A stretch of DNA of 64,000 bases from Enchytraeus crypticus (lineage: Eukaryota; Annelida; Clitellata; Enchytraeida; Enchytraeidae), in contig CAJHZI010000425.1 in the NCBI GenBank assembly GCA_905160935.1, positions 2,619,001 to 2,683,000 on the forward strand, read 5' to 3'. Numbering within the stretch: the first letter of the stretch is position 1; each line of letters starts with the position of its first letter. Made by a program: the position numbers and the translations under genes. The notes under the pieces were generated by a model. The model did not search any database and had not been told where the DNA came from. It saw only the letters and a list, made by a program, of their open reading frames with translations. Of the stretch, positions 44,520 through 54,960 are shown one piece after another.

Positions 44520-45791
44520 TGTTGCGGCCGTCTCCGGCAACTGAGGCCGCCGCGTTTCGGGGCGGGGGCGTTGCCTCCCCCGGGAAAGGCGAGATCGATC
44601 GATCCGCCGGTCTAACCGCCAGATGGACTCGCGCGCCTCGATTATTACGTTTATCCCGATGGGTTCGGTCCACTCCGTAGTCGTGGCTGTCTCGGTTATC
44701 TCGGTTGTCTCGGTTATCCCGGTTATCTCGGTTATCTCGGTTAGCTCGGTTATCTCGGTTGTCTCGTCTGTCTCGGTTTCTCCCACTTGAAACGATTGTT
44801 AGTTCCTCCAATCGACTCTGACAGCTATCAAGGTTTTGGTGATTTCTGAGACCTAGGATATCTTCACCCCGTACGGCATCATAGTCGTAAAACATGATCC
44901 TATCTTGATTTGCCCGATCTAGGGTATGGCTTGTCTTAATCTGAAAGAGCCGGTCTGACTGTCGTATGAACATTATCTTGTGTATCTGTGCTTGGGGGTT
45001 TCCCTGGAGAGATGCTAGTACTTGAATCTAGGCGACTCGAATCATCTCTAGGGAGTGTCAAGGTGAACTCTGATGAGTAGATCTCATTAGCGCCTATATC
45101 CAGTTCTGCATCTAGAAGTAAACTATTCATGCTCTAGGCGGTTCTAATACTGAGTACGTAGGGTATCTGTGGAACCACTCTATATGTTATGTTTGCCAAA
45201 TTTAAGTTGACAGTCCAATCTTATCTAAAGATTAAGAGTTATACGTACTCGTCTTCACCTACCTAGTGTCTGCTGAAACGGATGGAATATCTTAGCTGGG
45301 TAATCCCTTAATTACTGTGGAACAATCTAATATTTCTATGACCATCGATTATCTCAATATAAAGATATATAGAATTTAAATATTTTTATTGTTTTACGAC
45401 AACAAAAGCAGGTATTACACTCCTTTAAACTTTTATTATACGAACTAAAATTTCGACGATCACGCGCATCGAACGTACATGTAGATTATATTGACTGAAA
45501 CAATATTTCTTACCACTAGAATTCAAGAAATTCAACGACTTCTATCGATCAGTTCTTCCGATTTCTATTACAAACACAACTTAATTTCTATAGACTTATC
45601 CAGTATCGTTACACATGTAATTAATTAATTGTCGCTTAATGTTACAATCCATTCTAGATTAGAATTGTTCTTGATCAACACGTTGTCGTTTTTACAAACA
45701 TACTCCGCCATCTTTTCTTCCTCCTCTCCCGTGCCCAATCGACTGCCACAATCTTCTTTTTCACTAAGTTATACTGGCGAAGACCGCCACA
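44520..45791. mobile_element. 1,272-bp LTR-like insertion (probable solo LTR)
   Basis: Begins TGTTGCGG and ends CCGCCACA, so the termini are TG..CA and nearly inverted (TGTTGCGG versus TGTGGCGG). It is flanked by a 4-bp duplication GTAT (44,516-44,519 and 45,792-45,795). On the minus strand the LINE-1 frame continues without a gap across the site (SAVDT joined to SSNIL) once the insert and one GTAT are disregarded, which fixes both ends. It contains a CpG-rich GC block (about 44,520-44,680), a 9-bp (ggttatctc)n array (about 44,690-44,775) and only short open frames without known motifs. TG..CA with a 4-bp duplication suggests a Ty3/gypsy- or BEL-type solo LTR. A short non-autonomous element is also possible. 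Confidence 0.8.
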
Positions 45792-46120
45792 GTATCAACA
45801 GCAGAGTGTGCAATTTAGAGAAAGTTAGGACATATGTTAGATAGGAGGTCTAATTCATCAGGCAACAGCCAATGCTCTTGTAAGAAAACAATATCACTAC
45901 TTTTGCCAATAGAAATTATTTCACTAATAGAGCTTTTAAATGCACGACAATTGAAAGTACACAAAGTGAGGTTATTTTTTGGATTTATTTCTAAGTTTGA
46001 AGTACCTCTTGACAAAAACACCCGAAGGCCAAATTTCAGCAGACAAAAAGTGGATAATAGCTCGTTTAAAATCTGTAGCATCAACTCTAACAGATATATG
46101 GTATGATGAGTAAAGGTCTT
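45792..46120 (-). pseudogene. LINE-1 ORF2, endonuclease N-terminus
   Basis: Encodes LTLCTFNCRAFKSS and IVFLQEHWLL, the N and QE blocks that open an apurinic endonuclease. It overlaps the 3' end of ORF1 in another frame and ends at the LTR-like insertion. Confidence 0.82.
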
Positions 46121-46985
46121 CAAATTTTGAAACAAGCTTATTACAAGTAACATTAAGAACCTTAATATCACCTTTCGTGTCCTCAATACATTTAGACAAA
46201 TCATCGTTCACAGTAGTAGGATCCAGCCTTGAAACAAACACCTCAACCGAACGTGATGTAGAAACTGCTTTAACACGCTGGTTGTCTACAGAAACACCAA
46301 TAACCGACTTCACTGGAATAGACTTCTTATTGCGTAGACCCGCCTCTGATAAACCTTCCTTCCTACCATATTTCCCTCCCTTCTTTCTAACCACTTCTGA
46401 GAATAATACTTCGCGAGATGGGTTAGAGACAGAATCAGGACCGTGAGTTGCTGTAGGCTGAGTTATGCAAGGATTGCTTGATGCTGAATCATCAGGACCT
46501 CGTGATGGTCCTAAAGAATCGTTCTCCACCCGCACAGGAAGATTTGATAACGGATGCAGTTCACTAAGTTGTAACTTGACTGCAGCTAATTCTGCACGAA
46601 TGTCAGTTATCTCCCTCACCTCACGACGAAGAGATTGTAGCTCTTTAAGGACAGCTACCATGTCACAGTGATTCACATCAACTGGAGGAAGTCTAGCTAA
46701 ATTCACAGCATAGAATACTGGCAAATTAGCCTCAGGAAGCAAGCGACACTTGAGAATGTCCTCCAGTGTAAGCCCGAGTCTCTCCGCGCCTTTACGCTTA
46801 AGTAAACGACGTAAATCTAAGCCATCCAATATTGTTCCGGCAGCCATGATCTCATCCTCTCGATAGAAATCGGAACATATTTTTACCAAATGATCGGCAG
46901 CCATATTGTTACATTTGTCAAGAATGAAGCATAGAAGCTCGTTCTGAACAGGCATGTTCTCATCGTTAGCTTGTCGGGAACCCAT
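45972..46985 (-). CDS. LINE-1 ORF1 protein
   Basis: Intact 337-codon frame starting MGSRQANDENMPVQ. A predicted coiled coil lies at about residues 108-145 (KELQSLRREVREITDIRAEL). A polar linker follows, and a C-terminal domain beginning VEVFVSRLDPTTVNDDL has the look of an RNA-recognition fold. ORF1 proteins of this design coat the element's RNA and form multimers. It is the only uninterrupted frame of the element. It has no host role that I can see. Confidence 0.8.
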   Translation of the reverse strand: MGSRQANDENMPVQNELLCFILDKCNNMAADHLVKICSDFYREDEIMAAGTILDGLDLRRLLKRKGAERLGLTLEDILKCRLLPEANLPVFYAVNLARLPPVDVNHCDMVAVLKELQSLRREVREITDIRAELAAVKLQLSELHPLSNLPVRVENDSLGPSRGPDDSASSNPCITQPTATHGPDSVSNPSREVLFSEVVRKKGGKYGRKEGLSEAGLRNKKSIPVKSVIGVSVDNQRVKAVSTSRSVEVFVSRLDPTTVNDDLSKCIEDTKGDIKVLNVTCNKLVSKFEDLYSSYHISVRVDATDFKRAIIHFLSAEIWPSGVFVKRYFKLRNKSKK

Positions 46986-47086
46986 TTTAAGAAATGTTCA
47001 TTTAGATAGAATAATATTTAAAGTTTATTTATTTATTTATTTATAGCGTCCATCTTGGCACAGCGTTATCATCCAAAACCCTTGTT

Positions 47087-47206
47087 TTCTTGTTTTGAAG
47101 TTAATGTCCATAGCTCACTATTATATAAGTAAACTGGCGTAATATAAGCATTGAATATATTTATTCTTGTTTTCATTGTTACTTTGCTATTTGTCTATTA
47201 AATACA
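47087..47206 (-). pseudogene. LINE-2 minus copy, upstream remnant
   Basis: Reverse complement of about 49,000-49,100 of the plus copy (TRINIF.AYITPVYLYNSELWTL). It is the other side of the target into which LINE-1 inserted, and it is truncated at about 47,206. Confidence 0.8.
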
Positions 47207-47234
47207 GGCTAAATAAAGATTAAATTAAATAAAG

Positions 47235-49517
47235 GTCTATTAAATACACAAAGAAGTTAATCGAAGAACTGGGAATAGGCTTGATATTAATCCAAGTTCT
47301 TTGCTGTAAACAAAGCTATTAGAAAAAATATAAGAAAAAATGTTTGTAAACTAAATCTAGAAAAACTAAGTGACAACGACATCAAAGAGAAATTCCAAGT
47401 TAACATACAACATGATTATGATAAACTTGTGGAAGAAAATAAAGAAATAAGCTGGAAGAATCTTTCAGAAATAATAAAAAATAGTAGTATACAATATCTC
47501 AAATCAGAGGAAAAGCATGCAGATAAAAATACATAGTAAACCCTTTAATTAGTAAACTCTCTGCAAAGCAAAAAGACATAAGAAATATAATAGAATCCAT
47601 AACAAATGAGAACTTGAAAAATAAAATGAAGAAAGAAAGAAATGCCGTAATGAAATTTCTACATAAAGAAATAAAAATTGAAAATAGTCAAAAAGAAGAA
47701 AGAGAAATAGAAGAGCTCGCAAACACAAAAAACGACTCTATTTAAATGTTCAAAGTCTTGGGAAAGATAAATAGACAAAAACCAAAAGAAAAACTATTTT
47801 TAAGAGAAAACAGTAACATAATACAAAATGAAAATGTAATAAATACAAAAATAACTGAACACTTCAAAGATATATTTTACAACCAAAATACAGAAATATT
47901 AACTGAAATTAAACCTGAAAAAATGAAGACACCTTTCTCTACAGATGAAATAAAAAATGCTGTTAGGAAATTAAAAACAAATAAAAGCCCAAGATCTGAT
48001 GAAATCGCAGCAGAAGAACTAAAAAACTGTCCTGACAAAATTTACAATGAAATTGCTAAAACATTCAATAAAATGGCTGAAACAGGAAAATATCCAGAAG
48101 AGATTAAACTAGGAATATTAATACCCTTACAAAAACCAGGAAAAGTAAGAGGCACATGCAGCAATTTAAGACCCATAATTTTATTAAATGTTATCAGAAA
48201 GATACTGTCATTTGTAACGATAGATAGAATATACAATAAAATTGACAAAATAATACCAGTTACTCAAGCAGCCTACAGACCAGGCAGAAGTACCATGGAA
48301 CACGTCCTAACATTAAAACTTCTTATCGAAAAAGCAATAACAAACAAAAACTCAAAAATAGAAATCATGCTTCTAGACATGAGTAAGGCATTTGATACTT
48401 TCAATAGAAATAAATTATTAGAGGATTTAAGTAAAATAATTGATCAGGACGAACTGCATATAATAAAACTTATCATTGATGATGTAATTTTAAGAGTTAA
48501 AATGGAGATGTAACTGGAAATGAGTTTGAAACTAATATTGGAATACCACAAGGAGATTGCTTAAGCCCGGTACTTTTCACATTTTACCTTGCAAATAGCT
48601 TAAACAAACATGAGAACCAAATTCAAATAGCAAACCAAATTGAAGAACACTCATACTCCAAAGAAAATATGAAGAATTAATTCCTAATCATATTATAGAA
48701 CCTAACTATAGCATAAAGCGAGAAATGGGTATAAATATTTATCAGCAGTTTGCAGATGATATTGCATATGTAGCACATGCAAAAATATAACAGACAAAAT
48801 TCAAAAGGAAGTCCATGAAAAACTGAATAAGAGAGATTTAAAACTAAATACAGATAAAACAGAAAAATATACCATTGGAAACAAAAATGATCAGGAATGG
48901 AAGAAATGCAAATATTTAGGTTCTTACTTGGATACTGAAAGAGGCATGATCCATAGAAAGCAATTGTGTATGGCTATTTTTAATAAATACAAGATGAAAC
49001 TAACAAATAGCAAAATAACACTGAAAACAAGAATAAATATATTCAGTGCTTATATTACGCCAGTTTACTTATATAATAGTGAGCTATGGACATTAACTTC
49101 AAAACAGGAACACGAAATTGACATATTTCATAGAAGTCTATTAAGAAAAATACTTAAAATATACTACCCTCACATTTTAAGCAACGATAACTTATACATC
49201 AGAACAAATGAAAAAAATGGAGTCTTGCGATTAAAACACGAAAACTAAAATGGATAGGTCACTTACTTAGGTTACCGAACAATGCGCCTGTAAAACTTGC
49301 TTTAAATGAGAATAAAAAATCTCAGACAAAACAAAGAGGTTGTCAAAATAAACAAACATGGATCAAATTAGTCAATAAAGATCTCAAAGATATAAATCAG
49401 AATTTGAACCTATTGGATGAGGGCATCTGTGATCTGGCTGAGGATAGAGCGAAGTGGAGTCAATTAACCTTGAAGCCTACTGCAGGGTCTAAATAGGACG
49501 TAGTGCAGTCTCAGTAG
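47235..49517 (+). mobile_element. LINE-2, 5'-truncated plus copy
   Basis: Lacks an endonuclease. Reverse transcriptase blocks are spread over several frames: NKSPRSDEIAAEELK and LRPIILLNVIRKI (47,746-48,513), LLDMSKAFDTFNR, GIPQGDCLSPVLF (about 48,540), FADDIAYVA (about 48,750), then a C-terminal part (48,928-49,248) and LAEDRAKWSQLTLKP near 49,440. It ends with a 'cagtagtag' tail. Stops and frameshifts make it dead. It is head-to-head with the minus copy at 41,118-47,206. A 14-bp repeat gtctattaaataca (47,193-47,206 and 47,235-47,248) lies at the junction. Confidence 0.85.
47746..48513 (+). pseudogene. LINE-2 reverse transcriptase fragment
   Basis: 255-codon open piece with the early reverse transcriptase blocks and the first catalytic Asp (LLDMSKAFDTF). 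The second catalytic box is in another frame downstream. It is part of the truncated LINE-2 copy. Confidence 0.8.
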
Positions 49518-49601
49518 TAGTTAAACAAAGCTATAAACATGACGGATTATTTACGCTCTTGAGCATATTTGTTTAGTTCATTAGGCTGATTTATTTAAAA
49601 A

Positions 49602-51711
49602 ATGACGAGTGCAGCTGCTTCGTCTACAACAAGCAAGAGTCTGCCAAAGGATGCATTAGTTAACGAGGCTATACTTCGTGAAATGGGAGTAACTGATTAC
49701 GAGCCCCGACTAGTACATCAAATGCTGGAATTCACATATCGTAAGTATATTAATATAATGAGATTTAATACTTGTATGTAAGAACATGTAGGTCAAAGCA
49801 TAGCAACTATAGTTTCATGTAGTTATCTACAGAAATGCATTATATTAATTGTAACGGTTTTACATTTAAGTTATTGAGAAAATTAAAATGCTATTTCAAG
49901 ATTATACTGTAGTAGTAAATTACTGAAATATTTGGTTGCTTATAGTGTATAATTGTTGCTTTTATAGGCTACGTCTCTGATATACTCGAAGACGCAAAAG
50001 CATATTCTCAGCATGCTAACAAGAAGAATATAGACATCGACGATGTCAAACTCGCTGTACAGTGTAAGCTGGATCACTCGTTCACCAATCCTCCTCCTAG
50101 AGATGTAAGTTGTTCTTCTTATAACATTATTAATTTTTTTCTTTATGTAGCTAGTATAAAAAATATACCAAAAATCTCTGAAGATATAGTGAAATTGACT
50201 ATTTTATAATGCAATATTGTGCATGTTAAAAAATGTTAAGATTCATTGGCTGTATATAAAATATTAATTAATAGCTTTTGGGTGGCTGTTTTGGTTTGTA
50301 TTGGATAAGAATATGGAAAAAATGTCATTATAATATTAATGAGGAATGATAACAATAACTGAATAAGTTTAGTATAATCCAGCTTTTTAGCTTTTTTTCT
50401 GATGCATACGTTGCTTCTACGATCTGAGAATTCAGTAATTCAGTTAGCATATGTAATGGCTAGAAAGGATCTCAATATGGATGCTTCTAACAATTACAAC
50501 TAATCTTTGATACTCCTTGTTATAAAAATTAAAGCAGAACTTTTACAATGTTTGAATGTCTGCAGCTCGATTACAATTGTTAGTTTTGTAGAAACTGTAA
50601 TTGCAATTGAACACTGCCCGGTAACAGCACTATTATACTAAATATTTTAAATATCCGTATCCTATTTTACGTAAAACAGCTACTACTGGATGTTGCTCGA
50701 TTAAAGAATTCTACCCCACTGCCGCTGATAAAACCCTACTCTGGTCCCAGACTTCCCCCGGATCGATACTGCCTTACCACACCAAACTTTCGCTTCAACC
50801 CATGCAAGAAGCCCAAGACTGGAGGAATGGGGGGAACGTCAACTCAGAAATTCTCTGTCACTCAGACGGCTGTCGGTATGTATAAATGGATAATCGAATT
50901 TAATTCTGTTCTTTTGAGTTTTGGAAAAATTGTGTAAAATTGCATTAATGGTGTGATATAAATTTTTGTAATAAATAATAAATGTTATACTTAATTCTAA
51001 CATTAATTAAAAAATTAGATTCATTAGTTCTCTGCATCAAGTTTCATCATGAAACTTTGGTTTAGAGTAACTTAAGCAAGTGGCGATAGTGGTAAGATAC
51101 TCGACCGCGGATCAGTAGATGCAGGGTTCAAATCCTGGGCTTGCTTGTCTCAGATATCGCTTTAGAGTGAAGAAACTGACTTTAACATTAGCTTTAGCTT
51201 TTTTTAACTGATGTAACTGTGTAACTCATTCTATGTGAGATTGTCTTTTCGTTACTTGTTCTTTATCATCCCAGTATTAAGTCTTATATTATTGCTCTAT
51301 TAACTATTTGAAAGATCTCGAGCCATCTATTCCTAACTCATTTGGTAAGCCGATAAAATATTTTCAGGCGGTTAGCGCAATATTGCTGCAAAGCAGGATG
51401 CAATATCATTTGTTTCATCTAAATATGATCTAACTTAATTTGAAATAATTTAGAACTTGATCAAATTATGCACAATTATTTTTCACTTGTAGGCCTCAAA
51501 ATCTATTCGATCATGAACTATGCAAAGTAGGAATGTTAAAGTTTAGCTGAAATAAATTAAATTGTGATTTTCTGTTTAAGCTATACTCCAAGGAATTAAT
51601 GGCTTTTTAAACCCTCGTGTTCTTTGCACCGGGGGTAATTTAAAAAACTATTTATAGTAATAATAATAATACTAAAACTGCAATTACAGATAGGGCAGTA
51701 ATAATAAGAAC

Positions 51712-51750
<39 letters not shown>

Positions 51751-53240
51751 TAATAATAATAAGTGTCTATTGTTGAAAATGATGTGTTGTAGCTAAGCCG
51801 GGTGCTCCTATTGGTCCCACGTTGGCCCTCGTCACAAAGTCAACTCCTGGTCCAACTTTCTCTATAAAACCAGGAGGACCCGCTACTATGAAACCATCGA
51901 TGCCAATCATCAGAGTTACTCCAGGTAACTAAATATATGTATATATTTGTTTGTGATATGATGTATTGAGAACAAGCTTTCATTCTCTCTCTCTCTCTCT
52001 CTTTAGTGCACTGCCTACTGGCAGGTCCATAGTATATAGCGCCTCCACTCTTCTCTGTCTTCCACTTTCTGCTTTCCTTTCCATTTCCACATATGAGTTA
52101 GTCTTTAAATCTTTAAATCATCTAACATACCTAATCTCGACCTGCCCCTGCCTCTTTTTCCTTCCATTCTACCTTCTATGACCTCTATTAGTGGACCTTC
52201 CCCCTTAGGATGTGTCCTATCCAACTCTTCTTCCTATTTCTTAATACATTAGGATACATTCCTTGCTTTCACTATATAATAAGAAAGATCAACGTTTATT
52301 ATGGGCATTTTCATTATTTGACTTCCACTGTTTAAACAACTGATCCAATTCGTGAGCTGTGTGTCTTATGTAGAAAGATCTCAAAACCTTTAGATGTTTT
52401 AAATATTTTAAATATAATTTTTAGTCTGTCATCTAGATTGTAATGCAGTTATTTATTGTTATATTCTAGAATCCTATGTCCTCTTGTGGTGGTCTTCTGT
52501 ATAAGCTGTCTTAAATCGCCTAATGTCTGCGAGTTTTAAAATATTCTTAATGCTAAATGAATTTTACTTCAAATTTTTTGTTCAGTTTGACATTTAATTA
52601 TTGTGATAGTTATTATCATTATTTTATTGAACTGATTTTCTCTATTCTAATTTCAATTTCAAGAATGTCGACCCTGTCAAATTATTCCAGACATAAACTG
52701 CAGCAGAAGGCCAGGTTCTATCACCAAGTTTAGCATTTTTTCATGATTGAACAAATGCTTCAATCTTTCCCTTGTTGGTCTGGGACACTGAATAAAAGAG
52801 TTAGTTGCGTGTGTTCTAGGAGATGAATAAGTAAGAACTGAGGATTGCAATGGGAACCACCTCAGAAGCCAAATGTTTCCTAAGCTATAGGTTATATCAG
52901 ACATGGATGAGGCATTAACCTTTTGTGAAGTATTAACTTGTCGATCTATGACAAGCTCTTTATGGAGCCTGGAAGCAGTCACAGTAGAAAAATGAATAGG
53001 AATATATACCTTGAACCTGCCACTTGGCAGAACTAGTGGGAGGTACTTCTATTTAATAATTGTAATGTTATGATAAAGCAATGTAGGTCAGATATATTGA
53101 TTGGCTGTTTGTATTTAGGTGTTCCAGGAGCCGCTGGATTACCGGGTGCTCAACCATTGGTTGGACTTAAGACGACCACCGCCACCGGACTGGACATGTT
53201 ATCCACTCTTAAGAGAAAGCGTGATGATGAGGATCAGTAG
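49602..53240 (+). CDS. TAF9, TFIID/SAGA histone-fold subunit
   Basis: Exons 49602-49740, 49968-50104, 50680-50875, 51793-51924 and 53119-53240; every phase fits and the total is 241 residues. Residues about 15-80 form the histone fold ([58 protein letters not shown]). The TAF9 signature follows: [32 protein letters not shown]. The tail is Pro/Gly/Thr-rich and ends in a basic-acidic [10 protein letters not shown], like vertebrate TAF9. TAF9 pairs with TAF6 through the histone fold in TFIID and in SAGA, and acts in the nucleus. It is slightly shorter than the human protein, with all core residues present. It begins about 80 bp after a LINE end. Confidence 0.96.
51073..51211 (+). repeat. SINE-A copy in TAF9 intron 3
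   Basis: 'caagtggcgatagtggtaag' head, B box 'gggttcaaatcctgg', and tail 'actttaacattagctttag'. It is diverged at the 5' end. Confidence 0.75.
51705..51762. repeat. (TAA)n microsatellite
   Basis: Runs of taa/aat repeats just upstream of TAF9 exon 4. Confidence 0.85.
51985..53040 (-). repeat. TAF9 intron 4 with repeats E and D
   Basis: 51,985-52,250 is the LINE 3'-end repeat E, in the orientation of the copy at 26,085. 52,780-53,035 is repeat D (ending 'gaacctgccacttggcag'). No coding function is seen. Confidence 0.55.
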
Positions 53241-53506
53241 AGATCTCGATGAATGTACTATTGCGTTGTAGTCCACGCTAAGATTCTATATAAGTTTAAA
53301 GATATTGCATTGCTTAGCTAGTGGCATATTTTTGAGTTCTATAAATGGGTGCTGGGAATCTTAACGCTTACTCGCCACTCAAATGGCTCTCTGGTTCCAA
53401 GCAGAACTTCAGTATTGTTTCAAGATTTTTGTAAATATTAAAATTTGTTAAATTCTATTATTGGCAATATGCCGTGAGTAAAAACTGAAATTAGCTAAGT
53501 ACAATT

Positions 53507-53512
53507 AATAAA
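53507..53512 (+). terminator. Polyadenylation signal, TAF9
   Basis: AATAAA 266 nt after the TAF9 stop codon, followed by a GT/T-rich stretch (tgttcgttttgg). Confidence 0.6.
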
Positions 53513-54960
53513 CTGTTCGTTTTGGATAATATGGTATATGTAGCCTTATTTTTGCACAAGCAGTTTAAAAGATCTTAGTTTCAGTGAGTTCACCAAAGTT
53601 GCTCTTATATATTTCTTTAATTTAGACACTTTAAAGAGCTCGACCTTCTGCGGTTACTCTTTAGTCACCTTTCAGAATATTTTGCTAGGGAGAAATGAAA
53701 CGACAGGAGGTCTATACTGGATGCCAAGTCTCCAGAACTCCTTAAAAATCCTCAAAAGACCCCTACGTGCATTCCTTAATGCACTATCATTTCCTCTAAG
53801 CAATGAAATGCTGACTTTATATGTAAGCCATTAATTGGGTTAATTGAGTAATTATTTAATATTACATGAACTGTTAACTGTGGGTGGAAAGTTCACATTA
53901 GCCTGTGGCAAGCTCTATGACTGAGAGCTTTACCTAGCCTCTAGCACTGAGAGCATTACCTAGAATCTAGGACTGAGAGCATTACCTAAGCTCTAGACTA
54001 AGAGCATTACCTAAGCTCTAGACTGAGAGCATTACCTAAACTTGGACTGGTATCATTACCAAATCTCTAGGACTTGAGAGCATTACCTAGGCTCTAAGAC
54101 TGGGAGCATTACCTACGCTTATCTTTGTAGCTTATAGCTTATAGGATTACCTTTATGTAATTCTATAGAAGTAGTTTGAACTATTGCAAGAAAAATCTTT
54201 AATTCATTTCAGTTACTGTATTTCCGTGTAATTACAATTGTAGATGTACATATTTGTGCAAGTTATGTTACAGTTTAATAGAATCCTAAAATGTTTACAT
54301 GTTCATAACAAATAGATAGTGTCGAAAAAGCAACAGTCCAATTTTTCTGTGTAACACATGTATTACAAGTGCGTGATAAATAGCGAATCAAATCTATCAT
54401 ATCAGCACTCTATCATATCACAATTGTATAAGTAAGGCACTGTACAAATTATATATACTTGAATTAAGCCATGTCCGATTAGCAGAATGAGGTAGAATTA
54501 TGAATCTGCCTCTATACTCGTCGCTCCATCTCATTGATCTACTTCTTACGTTCTCTTGTGTTTTATCTACGTTGACTAAAATATTGTTGTTGTCTCGTGC
54601 AAATAGTTGAGAGATCTTACTTAGAGATCTTATTAAATGTTGAGCCCTTGTAACCTGAACAGGTCAGTAGAATAGGATCCAAAAGTACATTTTCAACAGA
54701 GCTCTGCGATAAAATAGAATACTAGCTGCTTATGCCTTTTTATGCTCGTCATTTATGTTTCTAGTAGGCTAGTAGCAGTTGATGTCTCCTTAAGCTGGCA
54801 TCTGATGCTTCCTGAATCAGTATTGTTATGATCTATTACTTCCCCGAACCTAATCGCAGCTTTCTTGTCCGAGATTGCACGTTCCCGCATCCTAACCAAT
54901 ACTACGTTAATATTAGTAGCTACAACATTTTGCGAGTTTTGCCAACACATCTACCTACTC
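53513..54960. other. Convergent intergenic spacer
   Basis: Lies between TAF9 and the 3' end of the p140Cap/SKT-family gene. It contains a 26-bp minisatellite (53,925-54,115, unit like 'gactgagagcattacctaag'). The rest shows nothing and must include the 3' untranslated region of the minus-strand gene. Confidence 0.55.
53925..54115. repeat. 26-bp minisatellite
   Basis: Seven to eight variable units around 'gactgagagcattacctaag' plus 'ctctag'. Confidence 0.8.

Larger units (their letters stand above)
41530..47086 (-). mobile_element. Full-length two-ORF LINE (LINE-1 here) with nested insertions
   Basis: Flanked by a 9-bp target duplication TTCTTGTTT (41,521-41,529 and 47,087-47,095). The 3' end on the minus strand is an A-rich (AAATA)n-like tail at about 41,530-41,560. 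ORF1 is 45,972-46,985; ORF2 (endonuclease plus reverse transcriptase) runs from about 46,100 to 41,675. It is broken by an LTR-like insertion (44,520-45,791), a SINE-B (43,926-44,162), a TAG stop near 43,288 and a frameshift near 42,340-42,420. Without the two insertions it is about 4 kb, normal for the class. It is inactive in its present state. 'LINE-1' is only a label used within this window. Confidence 0.9.

Noticed and set aside
44400-44786. Thr/Glu repeat protein frame, and an Arg/Asp/Asn repeat in another frame
   Set aside because: Both are readings of the (ggttatctc)n array inside the LTR-like insertion.
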